Assembly (NCBI RefSeq): GCF_020080835.1
Contig: NC_058164.1
Location: 2,604,001 to 2,668,000, forward strand
DNA length: 64,000 nt
Reading direction: 5' to 3'
Origin: Cotesia glomerata
Taxonomy: Eukaryota > Arthropoda > Insecta > Hymenoptera > Braconidae
Shown: piece after piece, positions 47,378 to 59,609 of the stretch
Layout of the letters: each line of letters begins with the position of its first letter
How positions within the stretch are numbered: the first letter of the stretch is position 1
The notes under the pieces: model-generated
What the model saw: the letters and a program-made list of their open reading frames with translations, nothing else
Told to the model about the DNA's origin: nothing
The model's database searches: none
Position numbers and translations under genes: made by a program

Positions 47378-50148
47378 ATTATTGGAACTTTTACCTACAT
47401 TTTACTTGACAATTAAAATAACTTCGCTCAGTACAAAGTGAAATAAAATGTTTCGTTAGAATTTTTTTTTCTCTACAACTTCGTTCTTTTTATGACTTTA
47501 TTTGTATAGAAAAAAAGTAACTATTTTTTTCGCAAGAAAATTGCACGACAATTTTCACATGTCATGTGAGTTTTTCCATTATTCCCCGACACATAAGCGT
47601 CGTTCTATTGAACTGACATATGGCGGGCGGCAATGACATCTAACTTTACCTTTTTATAATTCACCGGAAAACATTAACATTCATGGTTTTATTTAAACTG
47701 AAAAAGTGTCACTGGAGATATTTGAGCTCACTGTTTTCGTAGAGTTTTTTTTTTTTGAGTAACTGAATGTTAAATATTAAGCAGACATAAATACAGTGAT
47801 TGTTTAATTGTAATTAGTAATTTAATTACAATCGGATGTTTGATTAGTGATAAGTGTGATTTTAAAAATCCACAAAAATTTTTTGGTTTGAATAAATAAT
47901 TAAAAATTCAAGTGATTTTATTTCGGTGACTGAAATTTACAGTTGAATTGTCCGAGCGCATTCACATTGATTATCACACTGGCTTGGCAAACATTGCGAG
48001 CTCTAAAATTTTATCTTCCAATTTCGTGGTGCTTTGTGTTTATATCACGTACGTATGAGTGTATATAATACGCATGTGTATTAATTTATTGTAAATGTAG
48101 ATTAAATTGGGTAACACACGATAATAGTGTCGATAACTGGCTATTGGTTGGATTTTCAGTTTCCAATTTTATTTTTTAAATTAATACACATGCATAAAAA
48201 AATTGTATGGGTCGTTTCAAAAGAAATGACTTTCCAGTCTATTGAAATCGAATTTTCCTGAAGTATTTTTCCTAAAACTACAGACAAAGTGAAAAAAATT
48301 ATTACCTGAATATAAATAAAGTTTGAAATACCAAAAAGTACACACTTTTAATGCTAAAGTTATTTTTATTAATTGTTCGTGGAATAAAGGAAAAAATTAA
48401 CAAAATATTTGCGGTAAAATTAATATTGTTAAATTAATAATTACAATTCGAGTAAAAGTTTCGAAAAAATGTATAAAAAAGCATAAAATAAAATGATAAT
48501 AAAATTAAAAGTAAGTAAAAGCCATGGAATGCATTCCTACCAACAACGTGCGCTGGAAAAGTAATAATGCAATCCACAAATTCCACATCCGACAAATAAA
48601 TTTTTCGCATATTTTCGATAAACGGAATCTACAATAAAAATTTTATTTGGTACTTGAGAAGATTAAAGGCTTCTCGTATTATCTGTGTATTTATTAAAAG
48701 TTTTTTCACTTAATAGAATAAAATTAATTTTTTTGCATTTCTCAAGGTAATATTTACTTGATAAAACTATCGTAAATCTTATAAAATGAAAGTTCATTTT
48801 AAAAATAAAAAACAGTATTTAAATTAATTATTTTTATGAATAAATTACAGAATACTTTTAAAATTTTCAACAAAAAAAAAATAATTCTATTATCTCCTCT
48901 GTAGAATTTTATTATTTGTATACAAATAATAAAATTCATATTTGGATGATTGGTTTAATACATGATGCTGTAGATATTACAGCCATGAAGACTTCGATTT
49001 TTCATGGTACAATTTCATTTCACAGTTATTAGCACGAAAATACAATCGAGAAAATGTTTAATTTAAATAAAATTCATGAAAACATTTGTGGGGAATTGAG
49101 TTTCAAAGGTCGTGTATACAGTGAGGATTTTGTTACGTCAATCATGTAAATATACGGTTAATCAATGTTTCATCCCACCAAGAAAATAACCATGTCATAC
49201 AATATTGAGCGACATACCAATTCAACTTCTAATTGAATTTTATTTTTCGATACTCTGTGAGAGTGAAAAAAAATATTGTTGAATGATTTTTCACAAAAAT
49301 AAAATTTTCACTTTTTTGCTCCGAATAAAAAAAAGCTAACGTTAAAACGTGTATTGACATTTGAAAAAGCTCTGACACGATACTTGTGATCTGGGGCTGT
49401 GTAATCACCAAACAAAAAAAAGGAGATTCAAATAGCTTACATTGTTTCAAATTTTATTTATTTAGAGTGATCATCAAAACTGAGCTTAGTATGAAATGGA
49501 ACATTTCAATAAAAGTGTACACATGGATTTAGAGAGCTTTGCAATATATTTACCTCGTATTGGTAATATTGTACACGTACCGCCAATTAATATGACGTAA
49601 TAATTTGACACGATAAATTCGAAAATGTTAAAAAGAAATCCACAATGGACGTTGCGGATCATTCAATATTAAATACTAATGATAGAGAACATGAATGACA
49701 GATTGATTATTTTATTTTCACATGAATTAATACGTACAGTAAAAAAATAAAAAAACTTTCATCGTACTTCTGTTTTTGCCTCAGTAAGTCATCGACAAAT
49801 AAATTAAAAACGTAGTAACTCTAACAGACTTGTATTTATAATTAACGGATGATTAATTAATTAAATAAATTCTGAACTCGTTCCAGACACCGATAATTTA
49901 ATTTTAATTCAGCAGAAATTTCTTTAAAATTTATTAATTCTGTTCAACGGTAAGCAATGTACTTTAACTAATCTGTTGGTTTATTTTCGAAATGGGCTCT
50001 TTAAAAATTGAAATCATTTTTTGATTAATTCATTGTAAAGTTATATTTATTTTAAATTATGAATTTAAGAATGATTTTTATAATTTTTTGACTCAGATAG
50101 TTTTGAAAATTTTTGACTCTCCTAATCATTTTTTTAACTCTCTTAAAG

Positions 50149-50463
50149 CCCCCATGAAAAAAATATATGTCGAAATACATAAAATATATATTTTCAATAA
50201 CTAACTTTTGGCCGATTTTCATATATATTTCAAATACATTTTAGATATGTTCAAAATATATTTTTTTTATATTTTTTACTATGTATTTTAAGATATATCT
50301 TGAATATATCTAAAATATATTTAAAATATATATGAAAATCGGCCAAAAGTTAATAATTAAAAACATTTTTACTATACATATTCTTTATATATTTTTTATA
50401 GATTTTTAATATATTTAAAATTTATTTCTTTTATATTTCGACATATTTTTTTTTTCATGAGGG
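50149..50463. mobile_element. Palindromic TIR element
   Basis: Ends CCCCATGAAAAAAATATATG and TTTTTTTTTTCATGAGGG with inverted GTCGAAAT and GGCCGATTTTCATATAT blocks. The centre is AT-rich. Confidence 0.7.
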
Positions 50464-51150
50464 AGAACTTATCTGACATTGATTTTTATTTTAATCAATT
50501 ATACTAATGAATTTTTATCTTGTGTGACATGACAATTAACGTGAAATTTTTTTAAAAAACTTATAAAAATAAAAAATTATAATCACAATCTATCTTTTAT
50601 TCTTATACATGGTAAAATATGGCCAAATACAGTCTATGTCAAGCTTAATACGTCCAATTTTTCTATAAAGTCATATCAAAAAAATTTTTACGGGTTACAT
50701 ATAAAAAAAGCTAATTTTTTATTTTATTTCTATAATTTTCATGTTTGCGTATGATCATCAATCAAGTGTAGGTTGCACCAAGACACGAAGGAGAGTAGAC
50801 CAAAGTCCAATCAGCCGGTGTGACGTGAACTCCCTTTGGTGGATAGAGTCTACCACTGTTCAGTGGTATTGTGGTTTGCGGCAGTCACTATTGAACAGAC
50901 ATCCTATTGGACAGACATCTGTTACATTAAAATTGTCAAGTGTTACTCGACTTTCGATGTCCCACTATTCTATCTTGGACAGACCCCAAGACTTCCGTCA
51001 TATGCTAAAGTAGCGCTATATGCTAAGTAGCTAAAAACGGTTTGAGTAAGTGGTAAACATTTTTTATAGTTTTATATTTAATAATTTAAAATCATTGTTC
51101 TAATTCTTATCAACATCTTAAAAAGTATTGTTGCTAAATTTAAGTGATGA
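50464..51150. other. Unassigned DNA with GC-richer block 50750-51020
   Basis: The block is open in two plus-strand frames of 60-90 codons but shows no recognisable protein. It lies directly upstream of a reverse transcriptase fragment and may be the LINE insertion flank or another element. Confidence 0.35.
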
Positions 51151-52026
51151 TTGATCTCTAATACCAATTTTATTAAGTATAGTATAACTATTTCTGTTTA
51201 TTATAATAGCAGTGAATCGTCTTGGAAGGATATTTTGAACGGCGTACCTCAAGGTAGTGTGCTCGGTCCTTTACTTTTTACTTTACACATATCTGATCTT
51301 GCGAAGCAATTAAATTGTCAATATTTATTTTATGCAGATGATCTAATTATATACACTTCATGTTGCCTGTCACAAATAAATGAATATGTTGTCATGCTAA
51401 ATAATGAAATACAAAAAATCGTTGACTAGTGTAGTTTGAATTGTCTAAAATTAAATGCATCAAAAACAAGTGCCATTATACTAGGAAGTAGGCAAAAAAT
51501 TGGCAGTGATTATTGTAAAAGTGCTCAAAATACAATCGTGAGTGATCATGTGATTCCGTATGTTAAGTCAGTTAAATATTTAGGTGTGATCATTGATGAT
51601 ACTCTAATGTGGGAGAATCAAGTAGTGAGTGTATGCAATCGAGCGATGAAAACGTTAGCGCAGTTGAAAATCAATAACGAAATTTTCAATGAACAATTAC
51701 GCGTAAAATTGGTTACAACCTTGATTTTTCCCATCTTTGACTACTGCTGTGCCGCTTACACAAATATCTCAGGCAAATTACAGCAAAGATTACAGCGTAA
51801 AATAAAATCTTGTATCAGATATATTTTTAAAATTTCTAGATTTGAGCACACTACTCCGTATTATAAAGAATTAGGCTGGTTAAAACTTAATGCGAGAAGA
51901 GATTACTTCATAGCTTGTTTATTTTACAAAGAGGTCAAACTAAATTATAATCAATTATTCAGATCAAAATTAGAATTTCTGCCGATTGCATTAAGGAGAG
52001 GCGATGTCAGGAATGACTATCAGTAG
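51151..52026 (+). pseudogene. Non-LTR retrotransposon reverse transcriptase, broken
   Basis: One frame with a single internal TAG at 51427 encodes ILNGVPQGSVLGPLLFTLHI (RT motif B), LFYADDLIIYTS (the catalytic YADD) and LNCLKLNASKTSAIILGS. Then come KYLGVIIDDTLMW and the post-RT region LRVKLVTTLIFPIFDYCCAA. This order is that of Jockey/CR1-clade LINE ORF2. The fingers domain and endonuclease upstream are missing, and the frame ends at 52026. It is 5'-truncated and inactive. Confidence 0.9.
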
Positions 52027-52162
52027 CTAAGCAAGGAGGGTTTGACCCACCGATAAAGTAGATTTCTGAGTTATATTTCTGCGACATTTGGGTTTCTGTC
52101 TTATCGACGGTTGTTGTTGGTGTTTCTGCGGTATCGAAGGTCGTTTTTTGTGTTCTTTTTTA

Positions 52163-52358
52163 CCGGCTGTTGGGGATTGGCATCGGTTTGTTGATCGATT
52201 GTTACTGTTGGGGATTATCATCGATTTTTATCGACTGTTGAGGATTATCATCGATTTGGTGATCGATTTTTACCGACTGTTGGGGGATTATCATCGATTT
52301 GGTGATCGATTTTTACCGACTGTTGGGGGATTATCATCGATTTTTTGATCGATTGTTT
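52163..52358. repeat. Minisatellite, 31-43-bp units
   Basis: Units of GATTATCATCGATTTGGTGA plus TCGATTTTTACCGACTGTTG repeat about four times with length variation. CGAT/ATCG words make each unit partly self-complementary. Confidence 0.85.
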
Positions 52359-52910
52359 GAGGTCAAAATGCTACCACCCAACAGCGGAGCTGATACCTTT
52401 GCTGTGTATCAGCTTTGGTGTTGATGTGATATGCACTTATTTGATGTGATGATGAATTTTGTATATATTCAAATGACTTGTGGTATAAGTATATGCGAAA
52501 AAGTTCGATACTTACGCCGCTCTGGTGGGATGAAATGGAGGTGTAGGTATTGAAGTTTATTTATCGATTTGAGGTAAGTTTTTGTCGATAGTTTGATGTC
52601 AACTGGTGATCTATGTTATCGACTGCAGAGTATTGTTAACAGTCGGTTGGATACCGAATTATGTTCTGTTTTATCGATGTGGGGTAAGAGTTTTTTGAAT
52701 TTTAACGTTTTTTACCCCCTTCTCTCTCGATTACATCATGTTTTTACGTCATCCGAGAAGTTTGAACCTGTTATTTAGCGTCATCATCGTGAATTTTAAC
52801 GTTTTTTAACCCCTCCTCTTTCAATTACATTAATTAAAATTCACTTGTAATTTTAGATTATTATTTTTAGAAACTTCAAGTTATAACAAAGTAATTTCAT
52901 TAACCCAATT
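52359..52910. other. Unassigned DNA with a diverged direct repeat
   Basis: GAATTTTAACGTTTTTTACC blocks near 52697 and 52791 form an imperfect duplication. Composition is mixed and no exon is supported. Confidence 0.35.
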
Positions 52911-53108
52911 CTAACCTGTTATCAATGTACGAATGAGACGAGTGAGATTGAGGTTGACATTAGTTAGCACCCGGCTATAGAACTGTTGAATACGGTTAAT
53001 TGATGATTGATAGTGTGCCAGAGGCAAGTCCAGTTTAGCTTCGTATTCGGATTCAACAAATACGAGCTGCTGTTGACTATTCTGACTAACTGTTTTAGTT
53101 TTTACCAT
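52911..53108 (-). CDS. Putative 65-residue small protein
   Basis: A minus-strand ATG at 53106-53108 opens 65 codons to TAG at 52911-52913. The peptide begins MVKTKTVSQNSQQQLVFVE and continues with LAHYQSSINRIQQFYSRVLT and NLTRLIRTLITG. It is hydrophilic and predicted helical with no membrane segment. Codon use is mixed and GC-richer than the flanks, which favours real coding. No poly(A) hexamer or TATA box is evident and I recognise no family. Confidence 0.35.
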   Translation of the reverse strand: MVKTKTVSQNSQQQLVFVESEYEAKLDLPLAHYQSSINRIQQFYSRVLTNVNLNLTRLIRTLITG

Positions 53109-53380
53109 GTATTAACTATAGATGCAATACTATCATCAGTAATCAGTCTGTTAACTTTCGTCCAACAACAAATGTATTGAATATTCAATTACTAAACTTA
53201 CAATTTTCATTATAAGAGAAATAATCAGTATTTTATTTTTTATCGCAAAAATCTGACAAAAACAAATTTCACATTTCATTTTCATCAATTTAAAAATATT
53301 TATAAAATAAATTCAGCAAAAATTTTTAAATATTTTCTGAATAAGTAAAAAATATATTTTTAATGTATAAATAATAATAA

Positions 53381-54093
53381 CTAGGAACCTTGCAGTCACT
53401 ATGTGACTGCCATGATTTGTGAAATATAAATAAATAAAATTTTGCTTTATTAAATCATGACTTTGGTTAAATTGCACTGTACTTTGTTAACTATTGATTT
53501 TTTTAAAGATATAAGCTCATTCCGATGTTACACTCAATAAGAGCTTTCATTTGAGTACCCACATGCATTTTGATATATTTTCCATATATAGATATATATA
53601 ATATATATAAATATATAAAAATTGATGTGGGTACTTAAATGAAAGGTCTCGATGAGTGTAATGTGGGGGTGAGCTTATATCTCTAAAAATGTCAATAGTT
53701 CACAAAATACAAGGTCATTTTTTATTTATTGACATTTTTAAAGAAATAAGCTCATTCCTATGTTACACTCATCAAGAGCTTTCATTTGAGTACCCACATG
53801 CATTTTGATATATTTTCCATATATAGATATATATAATATATATAAATATATAAAAATTGATGTGGGTACTTAAATGAAAGGTCTTGATGAGTGTAACATC
53901 GGGATGAGCTTATATCTTTAAAAATGTCAATAGTTCACAAGATATTTGTTAAACTGCACTGTACTATTAAGGAATGACTATTGCATTTTGTTAAATAATG
54001 ATGTTTTTAACAATATAAGCTCATTCCGATGTTACACTCATCAAGAGCTTTCATTTGAGTACCCACATGCATTTTGATATATTTTTCATTTAT

Positions 54094-54167
<74 letters not shown>

Positions 54168-54492
54168 TAAATATATGAAAAATTGATGTTGATACTCAAA
54201 TGGAAGGTCTCGACGAGTGTAACATTCGGATGAGCTTATATCTTTAAAAATGTCAATAGTTCACGAAATACAAGGTCATTTCTTAATTATGTATATAGAG
54301 ATAGAGTATTTTCGAATGCCGCTTAAATATTTATCATAATAAATTGACTATCGGTAAGAATGATATGAAACTTTGAAAAGGCACTAATTCGAATCAAGAC
54401 CTTTGCAATGACTTTAAATTTTATGAAAAAAAAAAACCGATTTTATTGTATGACTATCCTGGACACAAAATTTTTCTTATTCTCTTAATAAT
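53381..54492 (-). mobile_element. Helitron family D copy
   Basis: Begins on the + strand with CTAG and the hairpin GCAGTCAC-TAT-GTGACTGC. Three GATATAAGCTCAT/ATGAGCTTATATC palindromic modules follow with TA-rich hinges. The opposite terminus has decayed after TTTTTCTTATTCTC. Confidence 0.75.
54087..54164. repeat. (TA)n tract in a Helitron hinge
   Basis: About 37 TA dinucleotides expanded within the palindrome centre. Confidence 0.9.
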
Positions 54493-55307
54493 AATAATTA
54501 CAGTAAAAATAAACATAAGAAAATACATAAGAAACAGGTTACAATGAAAGCACTGTTTATAATAGTCGGTTGATAACGACAACAAAAGTAAAGATAAAGA
54601 AAGGAAGAAATAACAGGAGAAACTTTGGTGAAGCATGTCATTTCTGTATTATACGGCCAGCGCGAGAGAAATGTCCAGAACAGAAAAGCGTTGTTAGAAA
54701 GCATCGGACCGTAAGCTTGGAGGTGTGGAATAAACTTCCGTCTGTCTGAATGAACTGAAACCACTTCACTTGTTTCGCTCACTTTCTTCAACATAGCACA
54801 CGTTTATTGTCCATTCTCATTATTTTTTTATTTAATTTATCGAGTTGTTAGCATCAGGTTTCAATTTAAATTTATATATCAAAACACACTCTCATTTTAA
54901 TAAATTATCCATTAAACCTTTTAAAGTACTTTATGAATTGATAACCAGCAATCAATATAATTGGATCAGGAACTCAAAATTCACTAATTAAATTACATTT
55001 CAGGTAATATTTATTTGTGAATACTCGCTCACTTACTATGCAATATTTATTCGCGATCATTCCTGTTCACAAATCGTTTCGATTCTGATAGATTAAATGA
55101 GATTGATGGACATGGTAAGAACATTTATAAACAATGCCATTTAATTGATTTTAATTTTTAATCTATTCTATCAATCTATCAAATAACAAATCAATTTAAA
55201 TTATCTCAAATATACAAAATAGATTACTAAGTAAATTGTGCGTAACTAATGTCAACAACACTCCCCTCGAGATTAGAAAAACTTTCATTACCACTGCGTT
55301 ATCTTTC
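54493..55307. other. Single-copy DNA with GC-richer patch 54590-54800
   Basis: The patch is open on both strands but lacks splice support. The plus frame shows VSLEVWNKLPSV, faintly like a LINE C-terminus. Not called. Confidence 0.35.
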
Positions 55308-56407
55308 TACACGGAGAGAAAATATGGAAATTATTCCTATAATTTTAATGAAATGTTTTCCTATACCATTTTAGAAGCGATTACTTGAATTATGGGAATT
55401 GTACCCATAATTTTTGGAAAATTTTACTATAATTATGGGAATGGTTCCTATAATTATAGGAACAATACCTATAATTATAACAGTAATATCGGCATGATTC
55501 CCATAGTATATAGGAATAGTTTCCATAATATTATAGAAACCATTCCTATAATATTATAGGAACCATTCCCATAATATTATAGTAATGATGCCTAATAATA
55601 TTGAGATATTTATCATTACAACTCAAGTTATTTGCGACTTCGATGACCACTTTGAAGCATTTGAAATTATTAGTAATTTCGATAATTTTACTTGCTTGCC
55701 AATAACATTATTTGAAATATGTAAAATAAGTAATATTGTTCATATAAATAATAAAAGTTACATACCCAAATGGTGGATTTAATAAATATTCAACGTATGT
55801 ATTGTAAATAAATAATTTGTTTTAAAAATAAAATGAAATTGTAAAAATAAACAATGAATTTCCATATCTACCTTGCTCCTCTAATTGTATAGTGAGAAAA
55901 TATCCATTTTATTAGAGAAACTTTAGAATTGCTACAATATTTTTCAATATTATCTAACACAATAATAAGAGTTGGAACAAACAATTTAAAATTAAGTAAA
56001 CGCGTGAGTAAAAATTATGAAAAAGAAATTTTTTCACTTTAGTGAAAGATCAATTTTTATTTAAAAAAAAAAATTTATTAGCAAAAAAATATATAATAAT
56101 TACTTTATATTTTTGATGTGATTGCTTCATTATTATGAACATAAACATTTTTCTATTATTATGTGCGTCATTCCCATAATATCCATAGGAACCATTCTTT
56201 TAATAATATAGGGACCATTCCTATAATATTATAGGAACCATTCCCATAATATATTGAAGCTATTCCATTATTGTATAGGAATGTTTCCAATAAATTATGG
56301 GTATGGTTCCCATAATGAGCATAGGATTGATACCTATAATGATCATTTTATTATAGGAATCATTCCCATAATTTTTGGAAAGGTTCCTATAAATTTCTCT
56401 CCGTGTA
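55308..56407. mobile_element. TIR element of TATAGGAACCATTCCC repeats
   Basis: Inverted ends TACACGGAGAGAAAATATGG and AATTTCTCTCCGTGTA. Interior flanks iterate AATATTATAGGAACCATTCC in both orientations, leaving a unique AT-rich middle (about 55630-56160). Confidence 0.85.
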
Positions 56408-56640
56408 TTATCAAGATTGCATAAATCTCTATAATAATAAAATAACTTGTACAAGACATAAGCAACTGTCTCTCCCAAAAATAAGTAAAACAATTTACTC
56501 ACAATGTGCTTATTATGTAGTATTGAAATATTTCAATAAATTACCATCTGAGATAAAAACTTTGAATGGTAAGAAGAAATTAATAAATAAATAACTGAGA
56601 GAATGGATAAAAATAGTTAATTAGTTAAAAATCGTGATAT
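56408..56640 (+). pseudogene. Non-LTR reverse transcriptase C-terminal fragment
   Basis: The plus frame reads CINLYNNKITCTRHKQLSLP, KISKTIYSQCAYYVVLKYFN and KLPSEIKTLNGKKKLINK, a stop, then LREWIKIV. This is the ORF2 tail of a Jockey/CR1-like LINE and the same family as the minus-strand fragment near 46.4 kb. The 5' part is cut off at the TIR element boundary. Confidence 0.65.
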
Positions 56641-57719
56641 TAAAAATAAATTAGTTAAAAATCGTGATATTAATATAATTTCTACACTAATATTACTTAT
56701 AAAATTAATATAAACTATAAAATTTATAAAATCCATTTTAAATAATGTAAAACTTTGCTCAGTGAAACTTGCTAGGCTGATATTCTTTTAGCTTGCACTG
56801 TATTAGGTATTACTATATTTACTATTACTATATTAAGTGATTATTTATAAGAAAAATTATATAATTTAATACTTGTTCTATGCACAGGTGCTATACGCAC
56901 CTCTATAGAATTTTTTTGTAACGAAAATAATAAAAAATAAATAAATCATGAACTGAAAAATTAACAAGTTATCGGCATAGATTTATTTTTGATCTTTTTT
57001 AATTTTTTAAGTTATTGAAACTAATTAATATTAATCAAACACCATCTACTATATTTATCCTTTGATAATTAAACTAAAATGACTATTTGCATACTAAAAT
57101 AATGATAATTTATCAGAAAAATATTTACTGTTTAGTCTGTAATAATATCGGACAATATAATTTGGGAAAATTTAGATCAGAATGCTAAGTGAGATGTGTA
57201 TATACAGGATTATGAAGGATTCTCTCTGCTATCAGAGTTGTACTATCTGAATTAATAATCTAAACATATTCTACATTGGTTAGTTATTCGAGAGTCTGTT
57301 TTGGTTCAATCAAATTCTATTGTTTTACATAATATTTCGATATTTACAAATTTGCTGTAATATTCCTCAAAATTCGCAAATTAACAAAAAAAAAATTACT
57401 ACTTTAATTTATTTTTGCATACTTTTAATTTTTAAATAATTAAACGCTTAAAATATTTTTAACAGTATAAATCCTTTAATTAGTAAAAATAAATTAATTT
57501 TAAAAAAAATTTCAAGGTGGCTTAAGCGAATAGTGTAATCACGTAATCAAATACTCGCAGTCCAGTATTTTTAAAATTATTATTTCATTTAGTGATTAAA
57601 TTTTTTTTTTATTTTAAATTTAAAGAGTATATCCCTAGCAAAGGTTGCTGAGTATTATTTCTCGGTTCTGAGGTGAAAAATCGGGGTGTTGAGAGCAGTG
57701 AACTGAACTGAACAGAAAT

Positions 57720-57775
<56 letters not shown>

Positions 57776-58197
57776 GAAATACATCTACACTTCTATATGT
57801 ACCAACGCAGAGATTCAAATGCGGCCAGCATTCGTGAACAATTCCAGTTCAACGCTGCAATTATAATTAATTGCAACCTGCGGGTCCTCTATTAGCAAAT
57901 ATGGTGGATGCTTTCAAGGCACCACACCAGAGTACAGAGCACTGTAGACTAGTAAGAGCTAACTACAATCATAATAAAAATTACGCAGCCATTGCGCACT
58001 CGATTTTACGCTCGAGCTTAATTCAAGTGATATGAATGCGATACCAATAAAAAAAAAAATAAAAAAAAAAAAAAGAGTTTTGTAAAGAAAGAAGGAAGAG
58101 AAAATAAATTGATTCATAACCACGTAAAATATGAAAAAAAAATGTAAGTTGATTTTTACTACCTAATTAGTTAATCTCTATTTGTATAGGGAAACAT
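56641..58197. other. Single-copy DNA with conserved-looking patch 57640-58030
   Basis: Apart from a CA microsatellite, 57640-58030 is GC-richer and non-repetitive, perhaps regulatory. No exon is supported. Confidence 0.35.
57720..57773. repeat. (CA)n microsatellite
   Basis: About 27 uninterrupted dinucleotides. Confidence 0.97.
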
Positions 58198-58829
58198 TAC
58201 ACGGAAAAAAATTTTATTTACTGGAAAGAAAACTAGTTGTAAAAAAGTACTAGACTTAATTAACAATTGGATTATGATAATATAGCTTCTTAATTAAATA
58301 TTTTAGTGTCTTAGCTTTTGATCTTACGTTTGTAAGCTTGGGTTTTATAACCTCTTAAAAACTTTATTTTCATATAAAAGAACAGCCCTTTGTTCTTTTG
58401 TCATCGACGCTTGTCTTCAATTTAACTTCTATGGAAAAATTTCTTTTGTCTGTACGCTCGAAATATCTAAAGATTTTCGATAAAATATTCACTCGAAGGC
58501 AGCTTCCAATTTATATCATTCTCTTGACATTCTTGACCTACTCATTTTTTTTTTCAAGTCATTCAATATTTATTTTATCATTGTGAATATTCTTTTACAC
58601 CGATGATAAATTTTCGTAAGTATTTTTATAAAAATAATTTTGGAGTTCAACTCTGTGTCTCTAATAGCTTAAATGAGGCTACCCCTCTTTAGGGTAGGGC
58701 GGGGCTAGTTGATCACTTTTTCATTCGACCTTCCATAACTTTAAGACGATTTATCGGATTTAATCAAGTCATATACTGTTAGGTTCGTAATTTAGTTCGT
58801 ATCTGCTACCGATTTTTTTTTTCCGTGTA
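58198..58829. mobile_element. TIR element
   Basis: Ends TACACGGAAAAAAATTTT and TTTTTTTTTTCCGTGTA are inverted over about 17 bp. The interior is otherwise unrelated to the other elements with these ends. Confidence 0.5.
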
Positions 58830-58844
58830 CATCTTAAAAATTTT

Positions 58845-58905
58845 TAATGTGGGGGGCTTCGCCCCCCAACCACCACCGGGGCTTCGCCCTTGGACCCCAG
58901 CTACC
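58845..58905. repeat. GGGGCTTCGCCCC hairpin pair
   Basis: GGGGGGCTTCGCCCCCC and GGGGCTTCGCCC lie 20 bp apart, a sharp GC spike in AT-rich DNA. Confidence 0.7.
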
Positions 58906-59576
58906 CATTTTTACATCTGACAAATAATGTCTCAAAACAATAATATCTCAGACATAAATGCTAATTCTAGAGAACATAATAGCTGAAATAAAAATAATTG
59001 AGATATTTTTATACATCAGAGACTTTTTTGTTCGAGAGATATTATTAACAAAGATAAAATTGATGAGATATTATTTCAGAGATATTATTGCTAGAGATAT
59101 TATCAGGGGTCACCCTTAAATTGTACCTGCTACTATTTTTAAATAGATCATAGAAAATTAATAATTAATTAAAAAATGATACTATCTTTCTCTCGATTTC
59201 CTGCTCGATAAGAAATTTACAATCCTAAAATATTTTCCGAAGTATTTAAAATTGCATTGAATGCTTAATACCTTTTACATTACTTGAAATATCTTTATTC
59301 AATATTTAAAATATGCTCCAAAAACTGCTTTGCCAAGTTCAAGAGAAAGAGATAGAGAATTCTTGATAGTATTTTACTTATTGTTGCAATTGCATGCTCT
59401 GAATCAGTACTTTTAATTATTTAAAATAGTTGGTGTTTTTTTTTCCTAATTATTTTAATTTTTATCGAAATTTAAGTGACTTTTTTTTTTCAAATAAAAT
59501 AAAAACAATTTTTCTTTCAAATTTAAGACAATAAGAAGATTTTTTTGAATCAAGAATTTTTTTCTTTAATCGAGTT

Positions 59577-59609
<33 letters not shown>

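Larger units (their letters stand above)
46671..50148. other. Long AT-rich region, no gene recognised
   Basis: It contains a SINE fragment (47243-47273), a poly(A) run (47347-47375), and GC-richer patches near 47560-47640 and 47930-48060 that could be regulatory. No coding exon could be supported. Confidence 0.4.

Noticed and set aside
50741..51030. Two overlapping plus-strand frames upstream of the reverse transcriptase
   Set aside because: Neither matches LINE endonuclease or RT motifs, and they compete for the same bases.
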